Part shown: in pieces, positions 39,202-50,735 of the stretch
Layout of the letters: each line of letters begins with the position of its first letter
Numbering within the stretch: position 1 is the stretch's first letter
Assembly: GCA_958430865.1 (NCBI GenBank)
Contig: CAUDNR010003990.1
Coordinates: 1,606-65,605, forward strand
Direction of reading: 5' to 3'
Source: Entrophospora sp. SA101
Taxonomy: Eukaryota > Glomeromycota > Glomeromycetes > Entrophosporales > Entrophosporaceae
DNA length: 64,000 nucleotides
Notes under the pieces: model-generated
What the model saw: only the letters and a program-made list of their open reading frames with translations
What the model was told of the DNA's origin: nothing
Database searches by the model: none
Translations under genes and position numbers: made by a program

Positions 39202-40897
39202 TTATATTTCTAGTGTATGAAAATCTGTAAAACAATTTCTATTATCCTTGAAATATAGTGGAACTTTACATAAACTGCAGTAAACTACAGATTTTAATTC
39301 ATTACCTGAAAATTTTCCCTTCTTTTTGTCTTTTGTATCTGCACCACACACAAGTTTTTCTCTTACCCATTCCAGGAAAATGCCTACCAAGCCTTAATCT
39401 TTCTGTAGGTAAAGCAAGGTTACTTGTTGTTATGTAAATTGCTCTATCATTTCTTGAATTACTTCTTGAATTACTTCTTGAATTGCTTCTTGAAATACTT
39501 CTTGAAATACTTCTTGAAGTACTTCTTGAATTGCTTCTTGAAGTACTTCTTGAATTGCTTCTTGAAGTACTTCTTGAACTTCTAATATTAATATCATTTT
39601 TTTCATCCAAACCAGAATTAATTAAATCCCAAGCCAAGTTTATTCTAAAATCTTTGTGATCCAAATCTCCATTGCAATTTTTCTGAATTAAGTAAACAAT
39701 TAACAATTACAGTATCTAGTAACCAAAAGAACATCAGTATCCAAGTTCTCCTGGCTGTCAATTGAGTAGCATAATAACCACATAATTGATCAGCTATGTC
39801 TACACCACCCATATGAGCATTGTAATCATCTATTACTTTTGGAATTGGGAGAGATTTTTTAACTGCATTTCCAAATACTTGTCTGACTTTTGCTGCATTT
39901 GTACTTGTGATCCTTGGACAACGACGTATTTTTTCTACTCTATTTTCTGCACCAGTAATTTCATGGATTGTAGTCAACATTGTTACTGGGCCATTGTCCA
40001 TCCACAAAATTGATAATACATCATCCACAACAACTCCACTAAGTGTGTCCCAATCTAATTTTTTATCAGTCTTCAGAACATTTGGAAATTTGGAAGAATT
40101 TTTACGTACAGTACCACATGCACCAATTTTTTTTTCATGTAAATAATTAAATAAATTTATGCTACTAAAATAGTTGTCCATATAAATGTTAAAAGATTTA
40201 CCAATTGGCAATTCTTTTAATAAATGATAAACTTCACATCCTGTTAGACTCACTCCTGGTATATTTTGAATAAATGAATTCTTTTTAATTCTTGATGTGA
40301 ACATAAAATTATATGTATACCCTGCATCACACAAAGCAAATACTTTATATCCTTCAGGAGTAGGTTTATTTTTCATTCTAATAGTATGAGGACTTCTACC
40401 AGAAAATCTAATAATCATTCATCAACTGATAAATTTGAGGAAGGAAGGTAATATTTCATGCAACTATTTAAAATAGATGATGCAAGTGGTTCGATTTTGT
40501 GATACCATGGAGTATTTTCTTGAATGTTTTCAGTTGGATCTGAGACATGAAAATATCTTTTAATTTGCTCGAATTTGATTAAAGACATGTGTTCAGTAAT
40601 TTTATGTTGTGGATATTTATCAGAAGTTTTCCAATAATCTCTCATTGATGGTAATTTAAAAATTCCTGAATATATTACTATTCCCAACCAAATTTTAAAA
40701 TCACTTAATTCAAGAGCATCCCATCGTTTTCCAGCTCCAGCACCTTTTTCGTCAGCATAAATATTTGTATTTTATACAATAATATCTAGAATATCAACAG
40801 TAAAGAATAAACAAAACAATGAATAAGGCATAATGTCAATTCCCGAAGGCAATAATGCTCTGATTTCTTCTGTACTCATTTTTAATGAAGAATTCAT
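39202..40897 (-). pseudogene. piggyBac transposase, nearly full length but broken
   Basis: Starting near ATG 40897 the sequence can be followed through KRWDALELSDFKIWLGIVIY, MSLIKFEQIKRYFHVSD, and the first catalytic Asp motif (LSVDE). Then come YMDNYFSS (second Asp), YNAHMGGVDIADQL (third Asp) and a Cys-rich end (CVWCRYK; YCSLCKVPLYF...NCFTDFH). Breaks: an in-frame stop near 40,770, a one-base loss right after LSVDE at about 40,417, a frame change near 39,690 and another near 39,306. A Ser-Arg dipeptide run encoded at 39,447-39,577 lies before the zinc-binding tail. The three Asp residues are all present, so the copy was recently capable but is inactive as read. Confidence 0.85.
39447..39577. 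repeat. 15 bp tandem repeats encoding Ser-Arg
   Basis: About nine copies of units such as acttcttgaattgcttcttg. On the minus strand they encode SRSTSRSN-type repeats within the piggyBac copy. Confidence 0.85.
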
Positions 40898-41614
40898 TTC
40901 CCTTATATACTCTTTCTTTGGAGGCGATGGTGCATTTTTCTCTATTTATTTTTATCATTAGTAAAAAATTCGGGCGCATAATTAATAATAATAATATTCA
41001 TTTTCATGCACGACAGACCTAAAGATTCTATCTATTTAAGTTTCACAACCACGAGTCAAGTCAAGATTGTTAAAAACTTTGGTAAATTCTTTATAATATA
41101 TTATCACATCATGATGTTCACTCATACATACAAAAGAATTATTATTGATCAAAATCAAATATATATTTATTATTATGTTTTAAGATGAAGATTAGAAATA
41201 TGGCTCCTCAATTAATTGCGTTGCAACCAGGGCTGGAAATAATACCTTAAAAATCCGGATTTTCCTTTAAAAAATTTTAACTTCTGGAAAAAAAGAGTTT
41301 CCGGATAATTTTTCTTGTACAGATTTTTCCAATATGTGTGTCATTACTTCAATATTTTAGAAAAGAATCATAATTTGTATCTTTTGAATTTCAGAAAAAA
41401 AGTATTGACTCAATTTAAATCTTATTTCACTGCTATTAAATTATTAAATTTAAAAATATATACACTTTATGAATTATATTTGTTTTCCCTTATTCAAAAA
41501 AATAAATAGTATAAAACAAGAAGAATTAGATAATTTGACTACTGAAAAAAAATCATTCAAATTGAGTCATTTGTTGTTAAGTTATAAATTTTTAAAGTTT
41601 GCCATTAAAAACAA

Positions 41615-42004
41615 ATGGAAAATTCAAAACGTGAATACCAAAGATACTACATTTTTGTTAGCTGGAAAAATAGCAAACCAGCTAAACAAATTCAACAGGA
41701 ATTACAGGTTGCTGAGAGGTCTAATGCAGTATCTTTAGCATCTATTTATCATTGGATTGAAGCATTTGAAAGTGGAAAAAACAATGTTGAAGATGATTCA
41801 TGTTCTGGACATCCTCAAGAAACTTCCACCCTTGAAAACATTGCAAAAGTTGATGATTTAATTAGTGATGATCCTCATATGACAATTACAGCTATTGAAG
41901 AGAATATAGGTATTTCTAGGGGAAGTATTCAAAGTATTTTACAGAATGAACTAAAAGTTCATAAAATTTGTAAAAAATGGGTCCCACATGTTGACAATTT
42001 TTAA
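41615..42004 (+). CDS. Mariner transposase DNA-binding domain, catalytic part absent
   Basis: A 129-codon intact frame from ATG 41615. It has both helix-turn-helix units of a Mos1-like mariner transposase: IYHWIEAFESGKNNVEDDSC leading into the SGHP (normally SGRP) linker, and IEENIGISRGSIQSILQNEL. It ends HKICKKWVPHVDNF and stops exactly where the DDE/DDD domain should begin. The following 300 bp contain two related blocks (42,001 and 42,182) with 'aatatctcaataa', and an end-like ttttgtacaaccc at about 42,284, but no catalytic motif. An intact DNA-binding-only frame could be a deletion remnant or a retained repressor-like protein. Confidence 0.6.
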   Translation: MENSKREYQRYYIFVSWKNSKPAKQIQQELQVAERSNAVSLASIYHWIEAFESGKNNVEDDSCSGHPQETSTLENIAKVDDLISDDPHMTITAIEENIGISRGSIQSILQNELKVHKICKKWVPHVDNF

Positions 42005-42474
42005 AATTCAATATCTCAATAACTAGCTGGTAAAAGAAAGTAAACTTTTTTTTATTTGGAAGATGAGAAGAATGTTATTTAAATAAAAGAATTTCAAATT
42101 TATTACACTTAAAATCATCAAGTTATGTATCTTATAACAAAAAATTTTCAGTTGTTTTTGTTGTTAATCTTTAAAATCTTTAAAATTTAATATCTCAATA
42201 ATTAGCAATCAAAAAAATATTTGCCTTTTTTGTTTGAAAGATGGGAACTGTCTTTTATTTATGCATTTTCCCTTCCCAAAACTTTTTGTACAACCCACGT
42301 ATATTTCCTTATTAAGTTTCCAAGTTGATCAATTATTATCTGATACATTATTGTTATTTATTATGCTTGAAATATAAGTTTAGTTTTTCTTTTATTAAAT
42401 CAAATTTTTTATTACTATTATATTCAAATATTCCAATTTTTATCAACAATCTAAAATAATAAAATAATAAAATA

Positions 42475-42745
42475 ATTAGATGTTGCAGCATTAGAGACAT
42501 TTAAAGTAATATTAAGTATGCATACCCACCCTTTTTTTGGCTGGTGATAAATGGCAAGTAATTGTGAAAAGATAGAAGCATATTCCAATGACTTGATGTA
42601 ACAAAATTTTAAAAAAGATGTAAAATAATAAAATAATTAGATATTGCAGCATACCCTTTTTTTGACTGGTGATAAATGGCAAGTAATTGTGAAGAGATAG
42701 AAGCATATTTTAACAACCTGATGTAACAAAATTTTAAAAAAAAGG
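42475..42745. repeat. Tandem duplication of a ~110-150 bp block
   Basis: Both units share ataattagat.ttgcagca and ctggtgataaatggcaagta with following sequence; the first unit contains about 36 extra bases after ttgcagca. No coding frame. Confidence 0.75.
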
Positions 42746-43587
42746 ATGTAAATTAATAGTTCCAACCCATACAAATGACATCTATTGAAAAAAATATATA
42801 TACATTTTTTCCCAAATAGAGGCAATTATTCAGCATCATTGATCGATATTGTTTCTTTAATATTATAAAATTTTTTATATTAATCATAAATTTCATACTT
42901 GAATCATATTCACCTCCACTTGTATTTTCCTTTAGTCTTTTTTCCAGTTCAACTATCTCCATCTCTAGAGTGACGACAAGTGGCGACAACCACCACCACC
43001 ATTCTTATGATAAACACTTATTATTTTTAAAAAAAGAAGACAAACACTAAAAAAAAATATTATTATTATTATTGGTATTTGGTGTTGTACAAAGATTATA
43101 TATTTTTCGATGACAAATTATAAATATTTAATCGCGGAGCAAATCTTGCTAGGTAATTATCAAGATGGAGAACGATCGTATTTGCTTTGTGTGATCGTTA
43201 ATAATATTATAAATATATAATTACATTAAGCTTGCTCCCGTAATCAAATATCAAATGTTGCAATGTTACAACATACCCGTAAATTTACATAGTATACATA
43301 GTGTTGCGACATAAACACGATGCGGTTAGATCGCTTTTAAAAATATTATTATTTTTTATAAACACAAAAAAATTGAATTCGTTTATCTATTCATCATCTA
43401 ATTGCGGTAAATAAACATGTGGATCTCCATTTTCGTCTATATTGCTTTTCTTGAAGGTGGTTGGTATCCAAGATTTAATACTTTTAAAAAATTAATGAAA
43501 AACGGGTTTTCTACAAGGCGAAAAGGTAATGCACACATAATAAACATAATAACTAAAGCTTTATCGATTGTTTTGTACGTGATTCTT
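42746..43587. other. Intergenic region
   Basis: No supported gene. A minus-strand frame at 42,753-42,989 begins MSPLVVTLEMEIVELEKRLK, which looks like a short coiled coil, but it lacks any further support. Confidence 0.4.
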
Positions 43588-43872
43588 CTAAATCAACTGA
43601 ACAAAAATAACCATCAATATGACGTTGTCCAGAATGTTCAGGGCTTTTTCCTTGTTTAGAAAATGTTGACTTTGTAAAAGCAATTCATTTACTTCATTTG
43701 TTGAACATTGGGGAACATAAGAATGTAAAAGATATGGTCGGGCATCTTTAAAAAATGACAAACATGGCTTAAAAGTAACTTGGTAATGTCCATTACCAAG
43801 ATGGTTACCACGTGTAAAATATTTCCAAATATCATTATATTTTAGACCAAGTTTATTTTTGTTATCAGTCAT
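43588..43872 (-). pseudogene. hAT-type transposase N-terminal (BED-finger-like) fragment
   Basis: From ATG 43872: KYNDIWKYFTRGNHLGNGHY, KPCLSFFKDARPYLLHSYV and PQCSTNEVNE. The spacing of aromatic, Cys and His residues fits a BED zinc finger as found at the start of hAT transposases, but one Cys of the CxxC pair is replaced. No hAT catalytic domain follows. Assignment is by motif only. Confidence 0.5.
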
Positions 43873-44175
43873 CTTTAATTATTATATTTGCAGGAGAAAA
43901 AAAATGATATAATTAGAAAAGTAAGGATCATACTTTTTTTATTTGTATAATAAATATTACAACATTACGGTTAGTTGCAACACCGTAATACCGTAATTTT
44001 ACATTACGGGTGCCAACTCTAAATTACATGTCAAGGCAAGCATGACTGTAACAATTCAAATATGAAACATTTGATTTTACAGATGTTAAGGCACGCACGC
44101 TACCTTGAACACATTACAGTCATTCTCACACATTCCTTGTGTCTAAGCAATGCATTGTATAAAAAGTGAAAACCA

Positions 44176-44418
44176 GAAGAATGTAACAAGTGTAAATCAA
44201 CAAAATACTTGATAGATTCTGTGAAGGTTGCGTTAGTTTACAATTAGAGAGTCTTTTTACCAGGAAATAACATAGTTGATGATTTTATTCAACAATGACA
44301 AATAAAATCATCTCAGCCAGACTATATTTTGGAATGGATACCTTTTGAGCAATTTATAAAAGTAACAAAGTTGACAGAAGGTGGATTTAGTTCAATTTAT
44401 ACTGCTACATGGAAATGG
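44176..44418 (+). pseudogene. Truncated copy of the protein kinase gene
   Basis: Closely matches 46,390-46,640 of the intact kinase gene: the Cys cluster (ECNKCKSTKY), then GNNIVDDFIQQ, PDYILEWIPFEQF and LTEGGFSSIYTA. It carries a frameshift after KSTKY, several in-frame stops (one replaces Cys in the QQCQ segment) and a small deletion, and breaks off right after the glycine-rich loop. Orientation is the same as the intact gene 2.2 kb downstream. Confidence 0.85.
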
Positions 44419-45239
44419 TTTTTTAATGTTACGACTTTTTTTTTTTTGATGCATCAGTCCAAAATAAACCATATTTATATACTTTAAATTTATCTTTGTT
44501 TAGGATTCAAATAGACTTTACATCAAAATTTCGGAGAATCAATTACGCGAAAACACACATAATAAGTATACATAGCTTTTGGCTTAGGTTCTGTAGAATA
44601 TTCATGCAAAATTTCGTGTTTTTTGATTTTCTGTCATTATTATTATTAATTGAAATTTTGATTATTTTGAAAAAGAAAAAGAAATAGGAAACTTTGCGCG
44701 CATAATTTATGGGGCCTAGTTCTAGGCCATTACCACATAATAAACCCTCGTTATTCCGTTTAAAATTAGTATTAGGAAATAAGATGTAATATTTGGTTGT
44801 ATTGGTTTTCATTATCTAATAATTTCATTTTTTTCAATGATTTAAATGCTTAAATTCTTTATAATCTATTTCTAAATCACCTTGTTGAAGAAAATTAAAA
44901 GTTGTCTCAAAGGCAATTACAGCATCTTTAGTTGAAACTTTCGATATTGTGTTGCTCTCAACAACTTCTTCTGGATTGAAGAAGGCAATTATTTCTTCTT
45001 CTGTTACCATTTCATTATTTATTTGAAAATAATCAATGGTAATATATCCTTCTGCTTCTAATTAAGGGCAAATGATAATTGATTGATTAAATCATTAACA
45101 TCATTTTTTTTTCTCTATTTGAAATCTCTTTATATTTCTTGAATTTTCAATTTCATTATTAGATATTTCATTTTCCAAACAGAGAATCCAGTTTCTTCTA
45201 ATTATATTATCAATTTCGATAATTTGGACAAATTTCATA

Positions 45240-45440
45240 AATTTATATGTTGCGTGAATCTGTTGTGATGAGATTAGTACATATAGAAAGACCCTATCAA
45301 AAACCCGTCAACATTGTAGAACAAATTTATTAATAAAATCCGTTATCACAAACACTTTAATTAATATTAATATTAATATTTAAATCCGTTATAACAAGAA
45401 ATCCGCCGGCGAGGTCCGCTGTGACGAGGTTTGACTGTAA
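45240..45440. repeat. Pogo-like non-autonomous repeat, copy A
   Basis: Matches 51,262-51,418: both contain 'tgtgatgaga.tagta', 'acaa.tttattaataaaatc' and end in 'gtgac.aggtttgactgtaa', which resembles the terminal repeat of pogo/Tigger elements. Confidence 0.65.
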
Positions 45441-45507
45441 TAATAACCATATATAAAAAAAATTAATATTAAATGATGGTCAGCCGGCTAAAAGAATATC
45501 TTAACTG

Positions 45508-45557
45508 GTTAACTGTTTAATTGCAGTTAACCGGTTAACCGCAGTTAAACAGTTAAC
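45508..45557. repeat. 50 bp near-perfect palindrome
   Basis: Two 25 bp arms with two mismatches meet at the centre of gttaaccggttaac (45,526-45,539) with no loop. It could extrude as a hairpin or mark the end of an element. Confidence 0.9.
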
Positions 45558-45678
45558 GATGCCAACCCCTAGTCTGCTTATTATAAATCAACTGTTATAT
45601 TATCTTTCAATAAACTAAAAATATAATAGTAATAATAGAGTTAATAACACACGTAAATATATGATAATTATGATGATA

Positions 45679-45740
45679 CAGTCAAAGCTCTCTATAACGA
45701 ACCCCCTGGACTGAGAATTTTGGTGAGCGTTCACTATAAA
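45679..45740. repeat. Terminal-repeat-like sequence of the MITE family
   Basis: Begins cagtcaaagctctctataac and shares tctctataacgaacc with the ends of the MITE at 31,238-31,402. The rest of the element is not recognisable. Confidence 0.5.
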
Positions 45741-46153
45741 GAATTGTCGATCATCTCATTTATGGTCACGTGAACATATTATGAATAATTTATTGACTAC
45801 GAGTTGCAGCAAAAAAAAAAGAAAAAACGACTCTACAAAATTTTACCCTTTTATTTTGATCTCATCCTCAACAACTCAGTTTACTAAAGTTGGGCAACAA
45901 AAATGTCTAGAAGATTCGTGATTTGTTACCGTAACTGCGCTGAATTAACGTTTCAAGTCATTAAGAGCAACATAATATTTCCCGTGAAACCAAACATTTC
46001 AAATTTGGGCAAGAAAAAAATATTATAACAAAAATCTGAACACATATATAATGTTAAGGAAATAACGCAACTATTATATTAAAAAAAAAAAAAAAAAACC
46101 CCCATCATATTCATTAAAACACCAATTCAATTTATATCTTGTATTTTTACATA

Positions 46154-47807
46154 ATGTCATATAATAATTTAATATTACCAGAAAGACAGAGAATTGTATT
46201 TAAATTTTATGCTGGAATGTATAATAATACTCTGGTTAATCCTGTTGGAAAAAATAGAAAGGATTGTTTTTTTTCATTAGTCACAAAAAATGAGGAGCTT
46301 TCAGAAAATGAAAAAGAATATTGTAAAGAAAAGTTTGTTTATGAGTTGGAATTAATAAATGCAAGAAATAAAGAAGGTGAATCAAAAGAATGTAACAAGT
46401 GTAAGTCAACAAAATACTCTGATAGATTCTGTGAAGGTTGTATTAGTTTACAATTACAGAGTCTTTTCACCACTTGGACATCTGGAAATAACATAGTTGA
46501 TGATTTTATTCAACAATGTCAAATAAAATCATCTCTGCCAGACTATATTTTGGAATGGATACCTTTTGAGCAATTTGAAAAAGTAACAAATTTAACTGAA
46601 GGTGGATTTAGTTCAATTTATACTGCTATATGGACAAGAGGAACTATTAATGATTACAATGAAAATAAAAAAGAGTTTAATTATTATGGAAAGCAAAAAG
46701 TAGCATTAAAAAGTTTTAATGATTCAAGTAATCCAGGAAAAGGCTTTTTTGATGAGGTTGGTAGTTGTCATTTAAAACAAAAATAAACAATACTATATTA
46801 TATAATACTAATTGATTTTATTTTCAATTTCAGGCAATGAATTATTGTAAAATTAAATCAGGGTTGGTAGTTGCTTGTTATGGTATAACTAAATTTCCAG
46901 ATAGTGGAAATTATGCAATGGTTTTAAATTATCATCCAGAAGGAAATTTAAGGGATTATTTGAAAAAAAATCATTTAAACTTAACATTAAAAGACAGAAT
47001 TACAATCTTTAGATATTTATGTGATTCATTATTTCGTATACATCAAAAAGATTTAATCCATTGTGATTTACACAGTGGCAATGTGTTAATAAGTGGAGGT
47101 AATTGTTATGTTACAGATTTGGGGTTATGTGGACCAGTTGATGAAAAATCATCAGATAAAGTCTATGGAATTATATCATACGTTGCACCTGAGCTACTTC
47201 AAGGCAAAAAGAACACAAAAGAATCTGATATCTATAGTGTTGGGATGTTAATGTGGGAAATATTTGCAGGTCACCCACCATTTGATGACAGAGCTCATGA
47301 TCATCATTTAATTTTTGATATATGTGCACAAGGTTTACGACCACCAATATTACCAGGAATGCCTGATGATTATGCACAAGTTATGCAGAAGTGTTGGGAT
47401 GTGGATCCATCAAAAAGACCAACTATTCGAGGGATTTTTAGATTTGCTGCTAATAAATTGGAAAAAGTTCTCAATAATAATGATGATAATAATAATAGTG
47501 ATATTAGTAATAGTGTTTTACAGCAAGTACACAAGTCACATCCAGATGTATATTATACAAGTAGAATATTAGATGAAGAGATTACTAAATCTAAAAGCTT
47601 CAAAAGTTATTACTATACAAGTAATGATAGTTCATCAAATGATTTTGGATTCAGCTCTCTTTCCTTAAATGTTGAAGGTGAATAAAATTTTCATTATTAT
47701 TAATTAATTGGGAAATTGCTATCCATTATTACCAACAATATTTTTTAATTAATTAATAAATATTAGATTCTAGTAATAATAGTAAAGGGAAAGATATTGA
47801 TGAATGA
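46154..47807 (+). CDS. Protein kinase of the TKL-like family expanded in AM fungi
   Basis: Exons 46154-46756, 46834-47677 and 47767-47807 join in phase, giving about 495 residues. Without the last splice the frame would stop at 47,685. The N terminus holds a Cys cluster (CNKCKST, RFCEGC), then YILEWIPFEQFEKV, the usual entry to this family's kinase domain. Kinase motifs: glycine loop TEGGFSSIY, Lys in KVALKSF, catalytic loop IHCDLHSGNVL (HCD instead of HRD), metal-binding DLG instead of DFG, VAPELL (APE), and SDIYSVGMLMWEI. The C-terminal tail is Asn/Ser-rich. Phosphotransfer activity is likely, since Lys, Asp and Asn are kept; substrates are unknown. It is the only intact gene in the repeat-rich 30-55 kb stretch. 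Confidence 0.85.
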
Positions 47808-49489
47808 TTAATTTAATCCCACTATAAATTTATTGTTATAATTATTTATCTTTTATTTTATCTTTATTTAATTTCTTATAATATTTCTTATAATAAACTT
47901 TTACAGTTTTTTAATTCTTGTTAAATGGTGGCTTTTTGGTTGATTCTGATTATTTAACATGTATGGCTTAACTTTTGGGCTACTCTTGTTAGTCAATTGC
48001 AAGCAATACAATAGTTTGGTACTTGTCAATTAATTAGTTTACGAATTCACTTTTGCTGCTCCTTTCTTATCTGCGAATCTGTTAATAGTGCCAGATAACT
48101 GTAAATAAATAAAGCAAAGATGGCTATCTTACAAGGTTCAAAAGCTTTTTTATAAGTTTCTTTCTATCTACATTTACTTTTCTTTGGCCAATTAAAGGCT
48201 CTATTAGTTTGGTCTCTTTATAAGACTCCTTAAACTGCTTATTTAACAGCCGTACGTTTACAACAATGCTTTAACCCACTACAATAACAATATGTGATAA
48301 CGACTTTAGTTAATAACTGTCAGCACTTTATATTTGATTAACTAATAACTTTATACTTTGCTAAACGGCTTAACACTTTTACAAAAACTAAACTTGGTTT
48401 TATACCAAAGCAATAATCGAAATCTCAGAGTTCTATACCCCACTGATGACCAAAGGGACAATTAAATCCAAATTAACTTTATATGAGGCTATTCCTCTTG
48501 AAAATATTAAAGTCTATGAAGTTTATTCAGTCTCAATTATAACTATATCAAAGACATTGTTGACTGATCTGGATATTACCTAGAGAGCATGAAATCAGAA
48601 CCATTATATTATTATCAGAGTTGTTTATTAAATTTAGGTAGAGTTATTTAGAATAAGGTGAAATGTTGAAGGAATTTGTGTTGTTTGATAAATATATATG
48701 TGTTCAAACCCCGTCAGAACACACGTACTCACATTGTTTGTTGAGTCGTTTTAAGCTCAGCCTGTAGACAACAAATTGGAAATCATCGGACTTTTAAAAA
48801 TCGTTTCTCTTCGTCCTTTCTTTACTTTGCTTTAAACTTTTAAAATTTTAAATTATAAAAAACGTTTCTAGCTTTGTTTCATTTTTAAATAATACTTTTT
48901 AGTTTTTCTAACAAATTCTTCCATATCAGCCGATTTGTTTTTTTGGACCCTTTTTTCGACATTAAACACGAGGATTTTTAATGTGTGAACTGATCGTAGA
49001 ATGATAATTAACCCTAAAAAAAATTTATTGCTCCGCCAAAAAAAACTATTTTACTATTCAATAGCCCGTCAAACCAATGGGTTTTTGCTAGTATGAAGTA
49101 TTCATCATAACATACCGAATTTTGGGTTCAAACAAAATCAGCGCATATGCCGCTTTTTGTTTACGTATTTTATTGATGTGTTCATCCGTTAAACTAAATT
49201 TACGGATTATATTTATGTGATAATGTTTTATTATTATTATTATTACTATTATTTAATATATTAATATTGTTCATGGAAAATTTTATTCGTAAATTATATA
49301 ACTCGTATTTTTTTAATTTTTTATTTAAAAAGTTGATATGTAAGGATTAGGAATGATCTCAAAAAAGTCACGTTAATTGAAAAAGCTATATTTAAAACTA
49401 AATAACTTGTCTAGAACAAAATCCTCCTTGTCGTAGTGACTTCAAAGGATTGATAACAAGTTGAATCTGGAAAATCAAAAATTAAATTT
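47808..49489. other. Intergenic region
   Basis: No supported gene. 'gttcaaaccccgtc' at about 48,709 is reminiscent of a tRNA B box, but no cloverleaf or A box was found. Confidence 0.45.
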
Positions 49490-50735
49490 CTAGCTTAGAT
49501 GAAGAAATAGCCCAATATAAAGAGAAATTTGGAACTTTGAGGAGAAAACTTTACATATAAAAATGTGTTGGTCAGATACCAACATGAAATTGAGTCAAAG
49601 TACAATGAAAAAATTAAAAATATGGAAATACAATATAACAGTAATATGGCTAAATAAAAACAGGAAGTTGAGGCATTTTACAATAATATAATTGCAGGTT
49701 TGAAGGCAGAAGCAGACAATTCCAACAGAGTTTTGATTGAAGCTATAGAGAGATTAAACAGAAGACTAGAAATATAAATTTATTTAATCAGCCTATTTTA
49801 GGTGATGGTCTGTCAAATAATTGTTCAAGTGAGGACACAGTTCAACTTTCAACTGATATAAATTCTTTACAGTGTAAAGTTAAGGAGTGTGTTACTACTT
49901 TAAAAGGTGATATAAAAATTGATAATGATAAAATTCAAGTATTACATGGAAAATATAATTTAGATACTCAAAATCTAACAGATAAAATTGCAGTTTACAA
50001 TGTTATGTTTTGGAAAATGGTTTTAAATTTGTAAATGATTATCTTGAAATTAAAGATGATAATGATCCTAATGATCAAGTAAAATATACTATATATTATA
50101 CAAATAAATTAATAGATTTACTTGATAAATTTTACAATAGTCGTTTTAAGCAAGATAATAATATGGTTGATGCTATTTCAACAAAAATATATCAACAAGT
50201 TTATGGTATATTGTGTGAATTTGGATTTTCAGAGATTTAGGAAAATGAAAATAAAAATGTACATTCATATCATCCGCAGCACTAGAACTCAATCAATTGA
50301 TGGCAGTATATCCTTATATCAAAGATGATGATAAAAGAAAGACTGCAGAAAATATAGCAGAAAGATATTGTTAGAATATTTGTTAATTCAAAAACCAAAA
50401 TGTGAAGTATACTGGTTAAAAATAATGCAAAAAAAGTTATGAACCATCAATGGGATAGTGATTATCTAAATGATTATATCTGTTATTTTCCCTTAACTGG
50501 AATAGAATCAGACCACTTCCTCCAAAACCTTTAATTGGAAACTCATCAAGAAATTCAATTGAGAAGCAATCACCTGTATCACATAATATACAAAAATCCA
50601 AGTTCTGATGATTTAAGAAACAAAAAAAAAGTAGATTATACCAGAGGAGCCCAATCTTGTTTTCCAAAGAAGAAGGGGGGAGGGGGGAAAGGGAAAGGGA
50701 AAGGGAAAGGGAAAGGGAAAGAGAGAGAACAATGA
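49490..50735 (+). pseudogene. Decayed coiled-coil protein gene of an AM-fungal family
   Basis: Coding-like segments occur in all three frames: LDEEIAQYKEKFGTLRRKL, YQHEIESKYNEKIKNMEIQY, NSNRVLIEAIERLNRRLE, then GDGLSNNCSSEDTVQLSTDI, VNDYLEIKDDNDPNDQVKY, TKIYQQVYGILCEFGF, and a C-terminal YKNPSSDDLRNKKKVDYTRG. Order and content resemble a coiled-coil protein family I associate with Rhizophagus, of unknown function. Many stops and frameshifts make it a pseudogene. It ends in a purine-rich repeat that would encode Gly-Lys. Confidence 0.5.
50674..50728. repeat. Purine-rich (GGGAAA)n tract
   Basis: A G-rich run followed by about six gggaaa units on the plus strand, at the end of the coiled-coil pseudogene. 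One of the most G-rich stretches in this AT-rich window. Confidence 0.95.

Larger units (their letters stand above)
44419..46153. other. Repeat-bearing intergenic region
   Basis: No gene supported. It contains a pogo-like repeat (45,240-45,440), a 50 bp palindrome (45,508-45,557), a pogo/Tigger-type end (from 45,679), and a small hairpin ggcctagttctaggcc near 44,712. The kinase promoter should lie in the final few hundred bases. Confidence 0.5.

Noticed and set aside
43417..43659. 80-codon plus-strand frame
   Set aside because: No recognisable domain and overlaps the hAT-like fragment on the other strand.
48690..48730. tRNA or tRNA-derived SINE (gttcaaaccccgtc resembles a B box)
   Set aside because: No A box, acceptor stem or cloverleaf could be drawn around it.
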